Below are positions 50,562 to 60,290 of a stretch of 64,000 nt of DNA, in pieces. The stretch is taken from the NCBI RefSeq assembly GCF_014641455.1, contig NZ_BMHT01000002.1, forward strand, positions 642,605 through 706,604, in the 5' to 3' direction. A program made the position numbers and the translations under genes. This stretch comes from Hymenobacter cavernae. Lineage in GTDB: Bacteria > Bacteroidota > Bacteroidia > Cytophagales > Hymenobacteraceae. The notes under the pieces are model-generated. The model was not told the DNA's origin. It did not search any database and was given only the letters and a program-made list of their open reading frames with translations. Numbering within the stretch: the stretch's first letter is position 1; each line of letters opens with the position of its first letter.

Positions 50562-53024
50562 TTAGAACTTGTAGCTCACGCTGCCTACGATGCTACGGAG
50601 CTTTTGTGCGTTGATGGTGGTGTAGCCGATCCAGTAGTGCTCGTTGGTGAGGTTATCCATCTTTACGGCGAAGCGGTAGTGCGGCAGGTCGTAGAAGGCG
50701 CTGGCATTCAGTACCGTGTAGCTAGGCAGCGTGAAAGTGCCTAGCGAGGCGCTGTTAAGAATCTTGTTGTCGCTGGCGTAGTTGCCGCCAAAACCTAGGC
50801 CCAGGCCCTGGAGCAAACCAGTCGGCTGGCGGTAGCTTACCCAGGCGTTGGCCAGGTAAGGCGAAGAAGCCGTGTTGGGGCGACGGCCATTTACATCTTC
50901 ATCGGTCTTCACGAACTTCGAGAAGTTGTAGGCAAACCCACCCACGATGTTCAGGCCCACCAGCGGATTTGCGGTCAGGCTTAGCTCCGTGCCGCGGCTC
51001 CACTGTGTGCCGTCTTGGGCACCGATGCTGAGGCCGCCCACGGTTCCTAGGTTGCGCAGGATATTTTCCACCCGAATGTCGTAGTAGCTCACCGTGGCGC
51101 TTACCCGGCCCTCGGCCGCGTCGAGCTTCACGCCGCCCTCAATCTGGTTGGCGTGCTCGGGCTTGAGAACGAAGGACTTACCTTCCGGTGTTTGGTAGCT
51201 GCCATTCTGGTTCGTAAAGCTGTTCTGGTAGTTCGCGAACAGCGCCACCCGATCTTTCACCGGTTGAAATACCAGACCAAATTTCGGCGAAACAGCTGTT
51301 TGGGCGTAGGCCGCCACAGGCGAATACAGGATGCCGCCCTTGTTGTCGTAGCGGTCGACGCGCACGGCCGCCAGCACGCTGAGCTTATCCGTGAGGTTCA
51401 GCACATCCGAGGCAAAAGCGCTGTAGGTGTTGATCTTCGTCGTGACCAGGTAGTGCGGCGGTGGCGTGGCGGCGTAGGCCGCCCTCACGGCCGCGCCGTT
51501 GAAGGTGCGGTAGTCGTAGCCCGGCACGTTGAGCGGGGCCGTGTCGATGGTGCCGCCAAAAAAGTCGATGTTGGAGTCGATGCTTAGGAAATCCAGGCCC
51601 AGCACCACGCGGTTGCGCAGGCCACCTAGCTTGAAATCACCGTTGAACAGCTGCTGCACTTCGTAGGTCTGGCGGCGGCTATCCTGCGTTGACTGGTCGG
51701 ACCGGAGCAGGCTGCTGACGCCGGGCGTGGTGCTTTTGCCGAGCGCAATATCCGAGGCCAGGTAGAAGTACGGGCCGTTGCCCTCCGAGTAGCTGCGGCT
51801 CGAAGTGAGATAGGTAGTAGAGGTGAAGCTGGGCGAGATGCGGTAGCGCACTTGCCCAAACAGGTTGGTGCTGCGCGAATCCTGCGTCAGGCCGGGGCCC
51901 TGGTACGACTGCCGGTAGTCGAGCGGCATCTGGTCGGCCCGCGAAAAACCTAGGTTCTTCACCGCGTCGCCATAAGACAGATAAATCAGCTGCTTGCCTA
52001 CGTTGGTGCCCCGGTACACCTCCGCGTCCAGGTTGATGGTCAGTCGGTCGGTGGGCTGAAATTGCAGGCTAGGGGCAATAGCCAGGTTCTTTTCGAAGCC
52101 CGCATAGCCCACATTCTGGAAGTTGTCTTCGTAGTTATAAGCCGCGTTCAGGCGAAAAGCTAGGTTCTTCGCTGCATTCAGGGGCGTATTCACGTCCGCA
52201 CTCACCCGGTGAAAGCCGTAGCTGCCGGCCGCTGCCGTCACTTCGCCGCCAAACGTCTCGTAGGGCTTCTTGGTCACGCGGTTGAGCAGGCCGCCGTAAG
52301 AAGTCAGAGCCGAGCCGTACAGCGTTGCCGATGGCCCTTTGATTACTTCGAGCTTCTCCAGGTTTGCCGCATCGATGGTGCTGGTTACGCCGCCGGCCAC
52401 GCCGTTGCGCAGCTGGCTCGATACGACAAAGCCCCGCGAAGCATAGAACGAGCCACCGTCGCCGCTGCGTCCGGTCGGCTCCCACATTTTTTGCACTCCC
52501 GGCGCGTTGCGCGTGGCATCATCCACCGAAAACACCAGCTGCTCCGTTAGTAATTCCTTGCCCACGGCGGCGTACACCTGCGGGTTTTCGAGGTTGCTGA
52601 GCTGCATCTTGCCCACATACTCCGACTGCTTACGCGCAAACTTGTTCGTGCGCTGTCCTTCCACCACTACTTCGTTCAGCTGCTCAGCGCTTTCGCTCAG
52701 CGTGAAGTTCTGGGTGGTTGCCGCGTTGGCTTTCACCTCCGCCCGGCGCTGCTGGGTTTTGAAGCCGATTATGCTCACGCCAATGGTATAGGTGCCCGGC
52801 TTCAACTGGCCTAGGTTGTAGTCGCCGCTGGCATCGGTGATGCTGCCGATGGTGGTGCCTTTCAAACCGATGGATACGCCAACTGCTGGCTGCCCTGCTG
52901 GCGTACTGATGTGGCCCTGGATAGAACCGGTTTGCGCGGCGGCATTTTGTGCCACGAAATACCCGAGGGTAAGAAGCAAAAAGGTGAGCGACTTTCTCAG
53001 CCGCCTGGGAGCTAGAACTGCCAT
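50562..53024 (-). CDS. TonB-dependent siderophore receptor
   Basis: 820 residues from the ATG at 53022-53024 (MAVLAPRRLRKSLTFLLL); an ATG 14 codons upstream is possible. Signal peptide, then a CarboxypepD_reg-like beta domain (TGSIQGHISTPAGQPAVGVSIGLKGT), a TonB-box region, plug domain (DDATRNAPGVQKMWEPTG, LEKLEVIKGPSATLYGS, GGLLNRVTKKP) and a 22-strand barrel ending LRSIVGSVSYKF. RNAPGV and IKGPSA with NRVTKKP are typical of FhuA/FoxA-type ferric-siderophore receptors. Forms an operon with the PepSY protein. A candidate iron-type operator lies upstream at 53086. Confidence 0.93.
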   Translation of the reverse strand: MAVLAPRRLRKSLTFLLLTLGYFVAQNAAAQTGSIQGHISTPAGQPAVGVSIGLKGTTIGSITDASGDYNLGQLKPGTYTIGVSIIGFKTQQRRAEVKANAATTQNFTLSESAEQLNEVVVEGQRTNKFARKQSEYVGKMQLSNLENPQVYAAVGKELLTEQLVFSVDDATRNAPGVQKMWEPTGRSGDGGSFYASRGFVVSSQLRNGVAGGVTSTIDAANLEKLEVIKGPSATLYGSALTSYGGLLNRVTKKPYETFGGEVTAAAGSYGFHRVSADVNTPLNAAKNLAFRLNAAYNYEDNFQNVGYAGFEKNLAIAPSLQFQPTDRLTINLDAEVYRGTNVGKQLIYLSYGDAVKNLGFSRADQMPLDYRQSYQGPGLTQDSRSTNLFGQVRYRISPSFTSTTYLTSSRSYSEGNGPYFYLASDIALGKSTTPGVSSLLRSDQSTQDSRRQTYEVQQLFNGDFKLGGLRNRVVLGLDFLSIDSNIDFFGGTIDTAPLNVPGYDYRTFNGAAVRAAYAATPPPHYLVTTKINTYSAFASDVLNLTDKLSVLAAVRVDRYDNKGGILYSPVAAYAQTAVSPKFGLVFQPVKDRVALFANYQNSFTNQNGSYQTPEGKSFVLKPEHANQIEGGVKLDAAEGRVSATVSYYDIRVENILRNLGTVGGLSIGAQDGTQWSRGTELSLTANPLVGLNIVGGFAYNFSKFVKTDEDVNGRRPNTASSPYLANAWVSYRQPTGLLQGLGLGFGGNYASDNKILNSASLGTFTLPSYTVLNASAFYDLPHYRFAVKMDNLTNEHYWIGYTTINAQKLRSIVGSVSYKF

Positions 53025-53085
53025 GAGGTGTTGCAATGAGTTTGGTGCTGCAAAACTCAACTGCAAACCGCAGGAATCCTAAATT

Positions 53086-53112
53086 TATTTAGACTAATTA
53101 AAAATAACTAAG
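53086..53112 (-). promoter_or_regulatory. Candidate iron-repressor operator upstream of receptor gene
   Basis: AT-rich stretch TATTTAGACTAATTAAAAAT (53086-53105, plus strand) sits about 60-90 bp upstream of the receptor start in an otherwise GC-rich region. It has partial dyad symmetry around GACTAATT, and its TTAG/CTAA words recall Fur/DtxR-type boxes in front of siderophore genes. I cannot say which repressor. It could equally be an UP-type AT tract. Confidence 0.3.
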
Positions 53113-53210
53113 CAATATGATGAGTTACTGTTTGTAACCTGGGGGTTATACCTGTTCTGAATACCTTTAAGCATGGACCTAGGCCAGCCACTAAGTTTAG
53201 GATAGAGCCG

Positions 53211-54209
53211 TTATTGCAATGGGCGCTTGGATACCCGCACCTGCAGCAGCACTGTCGGCGTGGTGGTGGGTAAAATCCGCTGCACCAGGATGAGGCCCGT
53301 GCGGGCGCTATCGGTGTTAGGGTTAGCACGAAACGCAATGACCTTATTTTCCGACAGCGACGGGATATACGAGGTTATATCACCAGCGGCGTTAAAGCCA
53401 TTTATTAAGGCAGCTTCGTCGTTGGCGCCGTTGAAGTCGTTGGTGGTAAGAGTAGTTTCGCGCAGCTCGGTTTTGGTTTTCATGGGCCAGGCGGAGGTGC
53501 CCGCTTTGCTCATCGCCGCAGCGTCCGCATTAGGAGCCGCCAAGCCGAGGCCGTTGTTGTTGCCGGGCACATAGGCTAGGTCAACGGAGCGCTGAACTTT
53601 CGGGCTTTTCGTTGCATAGCCATTAAAGGCCAAGCCATTAGTGACATCCAGAAAGCTGCGCCGGGCCGGAGTGAGCGTAAGCGGAGCCTGAAGCAATACG
53701 CTGTACGTATGCACCACCGCCGCTGAGTCGTTCCGGCGGACGGTGAGGCGGTACTGGCGCCCGGCAATCCTGCCTTCGGCATCGGTTATCTCGAAGCGCC
53801 ACGTTTCCCGACCCGAAGTAGTGCGGGCGGTGAAGTCATGACGAAAAACGAAACGGGAAGTGCTGGGAGCCAGAACAGAGTCTACATACAGGTACTCGCG
53901 CTTCGGTAGGTTGGTTTGTCTACCGTTCGGATACGTACTCGGCGTTGGCCCCGGCTCGTAGGTCACATAAGCGCGAAAGTTGCTGAGGTAGGTATAATCG
54001 TCGTCATTGCTGGTAGACCTCACCGTATCCCGATTATCGGCATAAATAAGGCTGCTCAACGTATCGCCGGGGGTAGGAACAACCTGGTCGGAGGTGGTGA
54101 AGCGGCTACTACCCACAAAATCGAGGCGCGGCCCGACTTTCGGGCCCGGGTCGCAGGCAGTGAGGAGGTTGAGCAGAAAGAAAGCGGAAAGCAGCAGGAA
54201 GTGACGCAT
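53211..54209 (-). CDS. Hypothetical lipoprotein (DUF4249-like)
   Basis: 332 residues from the ATG at 54207-54209 (MRHFLLLSAFFLLNLLTAC); Cys19 of LLTAC is the lipid anchor. Beta-rich throughout: RFTTSDQVVPTPGDTLSSLIYADN, FRAYVTYEPG, TWRFEITDAEGRIAGRQYRLTVRRND, LLQAPLTLTPARRSFLDVTNGLAFN. A final domain beginning DITSYIPSLSENKVIAFRANP follows. Not recognised with confidence; the DUF4249-like comparison rests on general layout only. It lies upstream of the siderophore receptor on the same strand with a 186-bp gap that contains the candidate operator, so it is probably a separate unit. Confidence 0.78.
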   Translation of the reverse strand: MRHFLLLSAFFLLNLLTACDPGPKVGPRLDFVGSSRFTTSDQVVPTPGDTLSSLIYADNRDTVRSTSNDDDYTYLSNFRAYVTYEPGPTPSTYPNGRQTNLPKREYLYVDSVLAPSTSRFVFRHDFTARTTSGRETWRFEITDAEGRIAGRQYRLTVRRNDSAAVVHTYSVLLQAPLTLTPARRSFLDVTNGLAFNGYATKSPKVQRSVDLAYVPGNNNGLGLAAPNADAAAMSKAGTSAWPMKTKTELRETTLTTNDFNGANDEAALINGFNAAGDITSYIPSLSENKVIAFRANPNTDSARTGLILVQRILPTTTPTVLLQVRVSKRPLQ

Positions 54210-54384
54210 AGCGCGCAAAGGTCGGGGTACGCAAGGAAAGGTTTGGTGATGCAGCAGCAGGCAGGAGTACAGCACCTTGGGCCTAACCTAGGTGCTGCCA
54301 AACGTTTTACTCCAACGGTAGTGAGTTCATAGAAATTTTCTACGGGCAGAAAATTCTGTTGGCCTTGTGCGTGCTGCGGCCGAC

Positions 54385-55893
54385 TTAGCGCAAGCCTAGC
54401 AGCTCAAGCGTCTGACACGAATCGGTGCGCAGCAGAACGCGTGTCTGGTAGCGCTGTAGCAAAGGACGGTACGCTTTGGCCCCACACGCGACAACCGTCT
54501 GACCAGGGCGCAGCCAACCTAGGTCCCACGAAGCGATGGAAGTAGTTTGATGATTGTAGTTGAACTCAGCAGCCGTACGATAAAAGACGGGACTATCATT
54601 GAAAGCTCCATCGGTAACTAGCACGTAGTTCGTGAGGGTAGGAAGCTGCTGGTGCTGCGCACGTAAGTGGCGTCCATACAAAAGCTGAGGGTTGTCGAGC
54701 CGATGCTTGTCTAGGTCGCGGATGAACTGCCGCTGAGCGTAGTAGGGAAGCACGGCAATACTCAAGACGCCCACCAGTCGTTGATTAAACTGCGGCCGCT
54801 GCTTTAAGTGCGCCGCTAGTATGCGGCCCGTCCAGACCAGACCAGCAGCTGCTTGCAGAGCCAGCAAGGGAAATATAGGAGCATCATACCACCCCAACTT
54901 TGTCTTGACCAGCGAGATGGCAAGTAAGAAACACCCCGCTACCGAGGCTGTAAAACGCCCCAGGAGCCAACTTCGGCTAGTGCGTGGTGCCCAGGCGCTA
55001 AGCAGCCAGCCCAGCAAGGCTGGAATAAGCCAAGCCGTAAATTCTCGTTGAACAATGGCGCTCAGATACCATCCCAGAGTATGATGGTGACCTTCAAGCT
55101 CCGCCGCCGCAGGTCCGCCTACTTCGTATTGCCACACGGCCGCTAGGTACCCCGGTGCTATCATCTCGCGCAAAGCGTACCAGCTACCAGCCGTTAAAAT
55201 TACTAGCCCTACTGCCAGCCACGGTGCCGAACGACGCAGGCGCGATACGTGACCCGTAAGCAAAGCTGCTAGCAATAAGCCTGGGCCAAATAGGACACCC
55301 GCAATACCTTTGGTGAAAACAGCCAGTGAGAAAAAAATACCGGTAGCCCACGCCCAGCGGTTACGACCTGTGCCTAGGTAAGCAAGCCAGGCTAGCGCAC
55401 CCGCAGTTGTCCACAAAGTCAAAAGGGTGTCGAAGTCGCCACTCCGGGCTACGTGCAACTGAACATAGCCTTGCGTAGTGAGCAGAATCAGGCCAGCCAG
55501 CAAGCCAGCCAAGGAACTACCCAGCCAGCGTTGCCCCGCTCTATACAGCAGCCACATGGTAGCCAGCGCTGCCAGTGCAGAGGGCAAACGCAGACCTAGC
55601 TCTGTGGCACCAAGTAGGCGGAAACTCACCGCTAATATCCAGGGCCACAACGGAGGCTTGCTGTTCCAGAGGTCGGGTTGCCCATTATGGCGCAGCACCA
55701 GCCAGTCATGGTAGCGCCAGATTTCCAGGCCATTAAGCCCAGTACGCGCCTCATCCCAGGCTTGCACGGGTAGGCTGCCGAGTAGCCAGAAGAGTGGAAA
55801 GAAAGAAAGACCAAGCAGCAGGGCGAGAGGTGCCCAGCGCTGCCACGGAGCGAGGTCAGAAACGGATGGCTTTTTTGGAACGAACACCCGCAA
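54385..55893 (-). CDS. GT39/ArnT-like membrane glycosyltransferase
   Basis: 502 residues. N-terminal TM (WAPLALLLGLSFFPLFWLLGS), then the first periplasmic loop with the PMT-type acidic motif AWDEARTGLNGLEI (Asp-Glu). It continues with WNSKPPLWPWILAVSFRLLGATELGLRLPSALAALATM, the usual ArnT-like second block, about 11 TM helices and a C-terminal soluble domain from about 370. Transfers a sugar from a polyprenyl-phosphate donor to an acceptor in the envelope. Together with the GT2 gene at 56090, which would make such donors. Acceptor unknown. Confidence 0.88.
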   Translation of the reverse strand: MRVFVPKKPSVSDLAPWQRWAPLALLLGLSFFPLFWLLGSLPVQAWDEARTGLNGLEIWRYHDWLVLRHNGQPDLWNSKPPLWPWILAVSFRLLGATELGLRLPSALAALATMWLLYRAGQRWLGSSLAGLLAGLILLTTQGYVQLHVARSGDFDTLLTLWTTAGALAWLAYLGTGRNRWAWATGIFFSLAVFTKGIAGVLFGPGLLLAALLTGHVSRLRRSAPWLAVGLVILTAGSWYALREMIAPGYLAAVWQYEVGGPAAAELEGHHHTLGWYLSAIVQREFTAWLIPALLGWLLSAWAPRTSRSWLLGRFTASVAGCFLLAISLVKTKLGWYDAPIFPLLALQAAAGLVWTGRILAAHLKQRPQFNQRLVGVLSIAVLPYYAQRQFIRDLDKHRLDNPQLLYGRHLRAQHQQLPTLTNYVLVTDGAFNDSPVFYRTAAEFNYNHQTTSIASWDLGWLRPGQTVVACGAKAYRPLLQRYQTRVLLRTDSCQTLELLGLR

Positions 55894-56089
55894 AAGTACT
55901 AATTTTAGCAGGGATCAGGCAACGCAAATAGTAGGGTTGTCAGATCTGATTTTTTTGCTGAGAGAATAGAGATAAGCCCTATTTAAAACCTACCTAAGAC
56001 GCTCAGGAACTATGCCCTTGCATCAGTGAAATGTGCATCCATGGGGCTGATGTAAAAGCTAGGAAGCTACCATGTCTGGTCGTTTTAAC

Positions 56090-57061
56090 CTAGGCTCCCG
56101 TGCTTTCACCACCTGTGCCCGGATCTGTGGAATGAGGCATTGGCATGTTGGTATCGGAAATAATATAAAGCGGACGTTGCCGCACGTTTGCACTCAACCG
56201 CGCAATGTACTCGCCGATAATACCAACGGCAATTAGCTGTACGCCACCCAAAAACAGAATGCTGATCATCAGCGAGGCCCAGCCCGGCTGGTAGTCGTGG
56301 CTTACAAAGCGTGCGTACAATGTGTAGAGCATCACCAGAAAGGCAATGCTTGATACCAGAAAGCCGCTGATGGTAGCCGCTTTCAGTGGCGCATCGGAAA
56401 AGCCGGTGATGCCGTCTAGTGCCAACCGAATCATTTTGCTATACGTGTAGCCCGTGGCACCACCGGCACGCTCGGCCCGGTCATATTCCACGCAGGTTTG
56501 CCGGTAACCAATCCAGGAGATCTGCCCCCGGATAAACTTGTTCTGCTCCGGCATCTGCTTGAGCGCTTCGACTACTTTGCGCGAAATGACACGGAAATCG
56601 CCCGTGTCTACTGGAATTGAAATGTTGGTGATACTAGTCAGGAGCCGGTAAAAGACTTTAGCCGTCAGCTTCTTGGCAGCGCTTTCGCCCTGGCGCGAGC
56701 GTCGCTTGGCATATACCACCTCGTAGCCCTGCTGTAACTTCTGGTGGAGTTCAGGTATTAGTTCGGGCGGGTCTTGCAAATCAGCATCGATGATAACCGC
56801 TGCTGCACCGGACGACAGGTCGAGCCCCGCCGTGACAGCTATCTGGTGCCCAAAATTGCGGCTGAAGTCTATGTAGCGTACGCGTGGGTCGCGGCTAGCT
56901 AAGGTGTGAATCAACGCCAATGACTGGTCGCGCGAGCCATCATTGACGAAGACCAACTCGTAGCTTATACGCATAGCGTCTAGCACACGGCACAAGCGGT
57001 CATAAAGAGCATGAATATTTGCCTCTTCATTATAGATCGGAATAACAACAGAAAGATCCAA
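56090..57061 (-). CDS. GT2 glycosyltransferase, dolichol-phosphate-sugar synthase-like
   Basis: 323 residues. GT-A fold at 1-230: DLSVVIPIYNEEANIHALYDRL, VNDGSRDQSLALI, DFSRNFGHQIAVTAGLD, VIIDADLQDPPELIPEL (DxD-type Asp-Ala-Asp), VVYAKRRSRQGESAAKKLTAKVFYRLL and YDRAERAGGATGYTY. Two C-terminal TM helices. Typical of GtrB/ArnC/DPM1-type enzymes that make polyprenyl-phosphate sugars. Paralogue of the gene at 57659 on the other strand. The adjoining GT39-type gene at 54385 would use its product. Confidence 0.92.
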   Translation of the reverse strand: MDLSVVIPIYNEEANIHALYDRLCRVLDAMRISYELVFVNDGSRDQSLALIHTLASRDPRVRYIDFSRNFGHQIAVTAGLDLSSGAAAVIIDADLQDPPELIPELHQKLQQGYEVVYAKRRSRQGESAAKKLTAKVFYRLLTSITNISIPVDTGDFRVISRKVVEALKQMPEQNKFIRGQISWIGYRQTCVEYDRAERAGGATGYTYSKMIRLALDGITGFSDAPLKAATISGFLVSSIAFLVMLYTLYARFVSHDYQPGWASLMISILFLGGVQLIAVGIIGEYIARLSANVRQRPLYIISDTNMPMPHSTDPGTGGESTGA

Positions 57062-57658
57062 AGGGAAGAATAGCGAAATGGGTTATCGAAAAAGGAGTGA
57101 TCAGCAACGTTCTGACAGCTAAACTACTACCGGAATGAGCTAGCTGAGTAGATATCGGGTGAATCTCAGCCGCTGAAAAACGAATACAAGGATACTCGGT
57201 AGGCAGGCAGAATAAAACTTATTTGCTGGTAGCACCTAGCTTAGTAGCCGCTGGAAAACTGTACAGGAGTAAGCACCGCACCTCTGCTCCTGCTTCACCT
57301 GCTCAAATGTGCCAGATGGTTTCCGATAAAGCTGCTTGTATTGGTAATGCCCCCTAACGTTTCGTCGTGCTGGCGTTCTGGCCGGGAGGCCTCTGGGAGG
57401 CCTTGCCTGGTAACTACCTGAGCCAGGTAACGGCGAACCAAGGAGTCCGTGGCGGAAAGCTACAGGTGAAGTGGTGAAATCGGGTGCTGGCACTGTCACA
57501 ATAAGCACTGCTACCTGTACTTTAGCAGCAGCAACGCATTGTGCCGAAGCGGAGGTGAGTTTAGCAGCACGAAGAACCAGAACCAGATGATAGTCAGATG
57601 TGTCCAAAACCATGACATCTGCTTACCTTTACCCATCTACTACTTATTGTTAAAGTAC
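57062..57658. other. 597-bp gap between divergent GT2 genes, no gene recognised
   Basis: Contains the promoters of both GT2 genes. A minus-strand frame of 125 codons (57236-57613) has no family resemblance, no low-complexity signature and no start context, so I do not call it. The middle (57380-57440) is GC-rich with repeated GGGAGGCC words and could form a hairpin. No tRNA, IS end or REP was found. It may hold the eroded remains of a gene. Confidence 0.4.
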
Positions 57659-58591
57659 ATGCTTGATCCCCTTATATCGGTAGTGGTCCCGGTCTACAAT
57701 GAAGAAGGGCTCATCGATACATTGCTAAAGCGCTGTTTAGCAGCCTTAGAGAGCATTACACCCGCATTCGAGTTGATCTGTGTGGATGACGGAAGCCGGG
57801 ACCAGACGTTGCCTCGTCTGCTGGCAGCACGGGCAACGGAGCCGCGCCTGAAGGTACTTGTTCTATCGCGCAATTTTGGTCACCAGTCTGCTTACACCGC
57901 TGGTTTGCACGCCGCCAAAGGGCAGTACGTGGCCATGATGGACGGCGACTTGCAAGACCCCCCGGAACTCCTGCCGCGCATGTATGAGATGCTCCGTACC
58001 AACGAGTGCGATATAGCCTACGGGCAGCGCACCGACCGGGCCGAAGGCTGGGGCCGTCAGCTATTGATCAAGAGCTTTCACGGCATCTTCAGCAACTTCT
58101 CCCGCCTGAAGCAGAGCGACAACGTCGGCAACTTCTCCATGCTGAACCGCAAAGCGCTGGATGCCTTCTTGTCGCTACACGAAAAGAACCGCTACCTGCC
58201 TGGGTTGCGGGCCTTCATCGGCTTTCGTCAGTTGCCGGTAGCTTATGCTCGCCAAGCCAGGCACGACGGCACGCTGCCCAAAATGTCCTACAAGCGCTTG
58301 TTTGCCCTAGCTCTTGACGCGCTGTTTTCCTTCTCCGATCTGCCCATCAAAATCTGTCTTTATACGGGCTTGTTCGGCATGATCGTCTTTCTGCTGGGCG
58401 GTATCTGGGTCTTGATTAGCAAAGCTTTAGGCGTTGCTCCCTTTGGTTGGTCCTCGCTGGAGTTGAGCATTTATTTTATCGGATCTATTCAGCTCCTCTT
58501 CCTAGGTGTACTAGGCGAATATGTGTTCCGGATTTATCGTGAAAACCAGAACCGCCCTATCTACTTCATTCAAGATTACCATGACGAATAG
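57659..58591 (+). CDS. GT2 glycosyltransferase, dolichol-phosphate-sugar synthase-like
   Basis: 310 residues from the ATG at 57659 (MLDPLISVVVPVYNEEGLI); the longer reading frame upstream is rejected. Motifs as in the paralogue at 56090: VDDGSRDQTLPRLL, LSRNFGHQSAYTAGLH, AMMDGDLQDPPELLPRM, YGQRTDRAEGWGRQLLIKSFH, FIGFRQLPVAYARQARHDGTLPKMSYKRLF. Two C-terminal TM helices. The Asp-Gly-Asp motif replaces the Asp-Ala-Asp of the other enzyme. First gene of a four-gene plus-strand run; its 3' end overlaps the next gene by 11 bp, so they are translationally coupled. Confidence 0.92.
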   Translation: MLDPLISVVVPVYNEEGLIDTLLKRCLAALESITPAFELICVDDGSRDQTLPRLLAARATEPRLKVLVLSRNFGHQSAYTAGLHAAKGQYVAMMDGDLQDPPELLPRMYEMLRTNECDIAYGQRTDRAEGWGRQLLIKSFHGIFSNFSRLKQSDNVGNFSMLNRKALDAFLSLHEKNRYLPGLRAFIGFRQLPVAYARQARHDGTLPKMSYKRLFALALDALFSFSDLPIKICLYTGLFGMIVFLLGGIWVLISKALGVAPFGWSSLELSIYFIGSIQLLFLGVLGEYVFRIYRENQNRPIYFIQDYHDE

Positions 58592-60209
58592 TTTCGACCG
58601 CTCTAAAGGCCGGCCCTCTCCATTAGTTCTGATCTTCTTTGGTTTACTATTCGTTCTTGGCTTATTTATATACGACGATTATGGGATTTCGGTTGATGAG
58701 GCAATAAGCCGTGATAATGGGATGGTGACGCTCAAGCATGTCGCAAACATCTGGGCACCATCTTTTGTGGCGCAAGATCCGACCTTTGATAAGGTAGAGG
58801 AACTGGCTACTTACCACGACCGTGATTACGGAATTTTGTTCGAGACACCGGTATGTTTGCTGGAGCGGCTATTGCATATCGATGATACCAGAGAGCAATA
58901 CCTGCTGCGGCATCTGATGACCTTTTTGGTGAGCTTTGGCGGCGTAATAGCGCTCTATCAGCTAGGCAAGCGTCGCTTCAATGATTGGCGTTTAGGGCTG
59001 TTGGGTGCGGTGTGGCTTGTTTTAAGCCCGCGGCTCTTTGCTGAGTTTTTCTACAACGACAAGGATGCCGTATTCATGGCATTATTTGCTGTTGCAACCA
59101 ATACCGGTGTACGTTTTCTACTACGACCTACCCTAGGTCGGGCGGCTTGGCATGCCCTAGCCTGTATGGCAGCTATTGATGTGCGTATCATGGGCGTATT
59201 GCTGCCAGTACTAACCGTGAGCTTCTTGGTAGTTAAGGTGCTGCACGGTGAAGTTAAACCACAGACAGCGCTGCTGACAGGAAGCTTATACCTGGTTCTA
59301 ACGAGTGCGCTTGTAACCGCCTTTTGGCCTTATCTCTGGCCAGATCCGGCGGGGAACCTAGGTCAGGCTTTCAATAACATGAAGAACTTTCGATGGGGCG
59401 GCCAGGTGTTCTACCTGGGCGAGTCGATGCTGGCTTCTGAGATACCCTGGCACTATGCGCTGGTCTGGATCTGTATTACTACCCCCATCCTATATCTGCT
59501 AGGCTTTTTGCTGGGCGCGGGCAGGATTATGCTTCAGTTTCTGCGGCGTAATTGGCGCATCTGGCAGGGAGAACAGGAAATGCAGGATGTGCTCTTCCTG
59601 GCGTTGGTTGTAGGACCTTTGTTTGCTGTTATCGTCTTCCACTCCGTGCTTTATGATGGATGGCGACAGCTTTACTTTATCTATCCAGCGATGCTTCTGA
59701 TTGCGTTGCGGGGCTGGTTATTGGCTTGGCACTGGCGACCGAGTAACCTAGGTCTGCTTTCCAAACAGTGGGCAACAACGATCTTGCTGCTTACAGCCGT
59801 AAGCATGGGATACGTGCTCTTCCGGATGGTACGGGCGCATCCGTATCAGAATGTTTACTTCAATGCTTTAGCAGGCAAGAATATTGAAAACAAATTAGAG
59901 GTAGACTACTGGGGGTTGAGCTACTTGCGAGGCTTGGAGTATATTATGTCTGTCGATCATCGCCCGCGAATCAAAGTAAGAGGACCGGATTGGCAACCCA
60001 TTGAACTAAGCGTAGGTATGCTGCCTCCTGCTGAGCGCAACCGGGTAGAGGTGGTACACAGCGATGCCGATGCGGAGTACTTTATAACCAACTACCGCTG
60101 GCACCCTGAGCCTTACACGGACAGGAATGAAATCAAGCGCTTTGAAGCAGATGGGCTAAGGCTTTATTCCATCTTCTGGATGCCTCAATCCTGGTGGCAG
60201 CCTAACTAG
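58581..60209 (+). CDS. GT39-type membrane glycosyltransferase, PMT-like
   Basis: 542 residues from the ATG at 58581 (MTNSFDRSKGRPSPLVLIFFG). About 11 TM helices. After TM1 comes IYDDYGISVDEAISRDNG, an acidic loop like the Asp-Glu of GT39 enzymes. FYNDKDAVFMALFAVATNTG and DPAGNLGQAFNNMKNF follow. The C-terminal 80 residues are soluble (YLRGLEYIMSVDHRPRIKVRGPDWQP). It would transfer a sugar from the lipid-linked donor made by the preceding, overlapping GT2. No homology was checked, so the family is inferred from topology and context. Confidence 0.78.
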   Translation: MTNSFDRSKGRPSPLVLIFFGLLFVLGLFIYDDYGISVDEAISRDNGMVTLKHVANIWAPSFVAQDPTFDKVEELATYHDRDYGILFETPVCLLERLLHIDDTREQYLLRHLMTFLVSFGGVIALYQLGKRRFNDWRLGLLGAVWLVLSPRLFAEFFYNDKDAVFMALFAVATNTGVRFLLRPTLGRAAWHALACMAAIDVRIMGVLLPVLTVSFLVVKVLHGEVKPQTALLTGSLYLVLTSALVTAFWPYLWPDPAGNLGQAFNNMKNFRWGGQVFYLGESMLASEIPWHYALVWICITTPILYLLGFLLGAGRIMLQFLRRNWRIWQGEQEMQDVLFLALVVGPLFAVIVFHSVLYDGWRQLYFIYPAMLLIALRGWLLAWHWRPSNLGLLSKQWATTILLLTAVSMGYVLFRMVRAHPYQNVYFNALAGKNIENKLEVDYWGLSYLRGLEYIMSVDHRPRIKVRGPDWQPIELSVGMLPPAERNRVEVVHSDADAEYFITNYRWHPEPYTDRNEIKRFEADGLRLYSIFWMPQSWWQPN

Positions 60210-60290
60210 AAGAATGTAGTATCGCATCTCAGCTTCGCTGATAGCTGTTGATGAAGCCCTTATTACAAGCGGTTTTTTTTAAGTTCTTTT

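Noticed and set aside
57236-57613. 125-codon minus-strand frame between the GT2 genes
   Set aside because: Odd composition (Cys/Arg/Pro scattered), no family resemblance; listed only as an unexplained gap.
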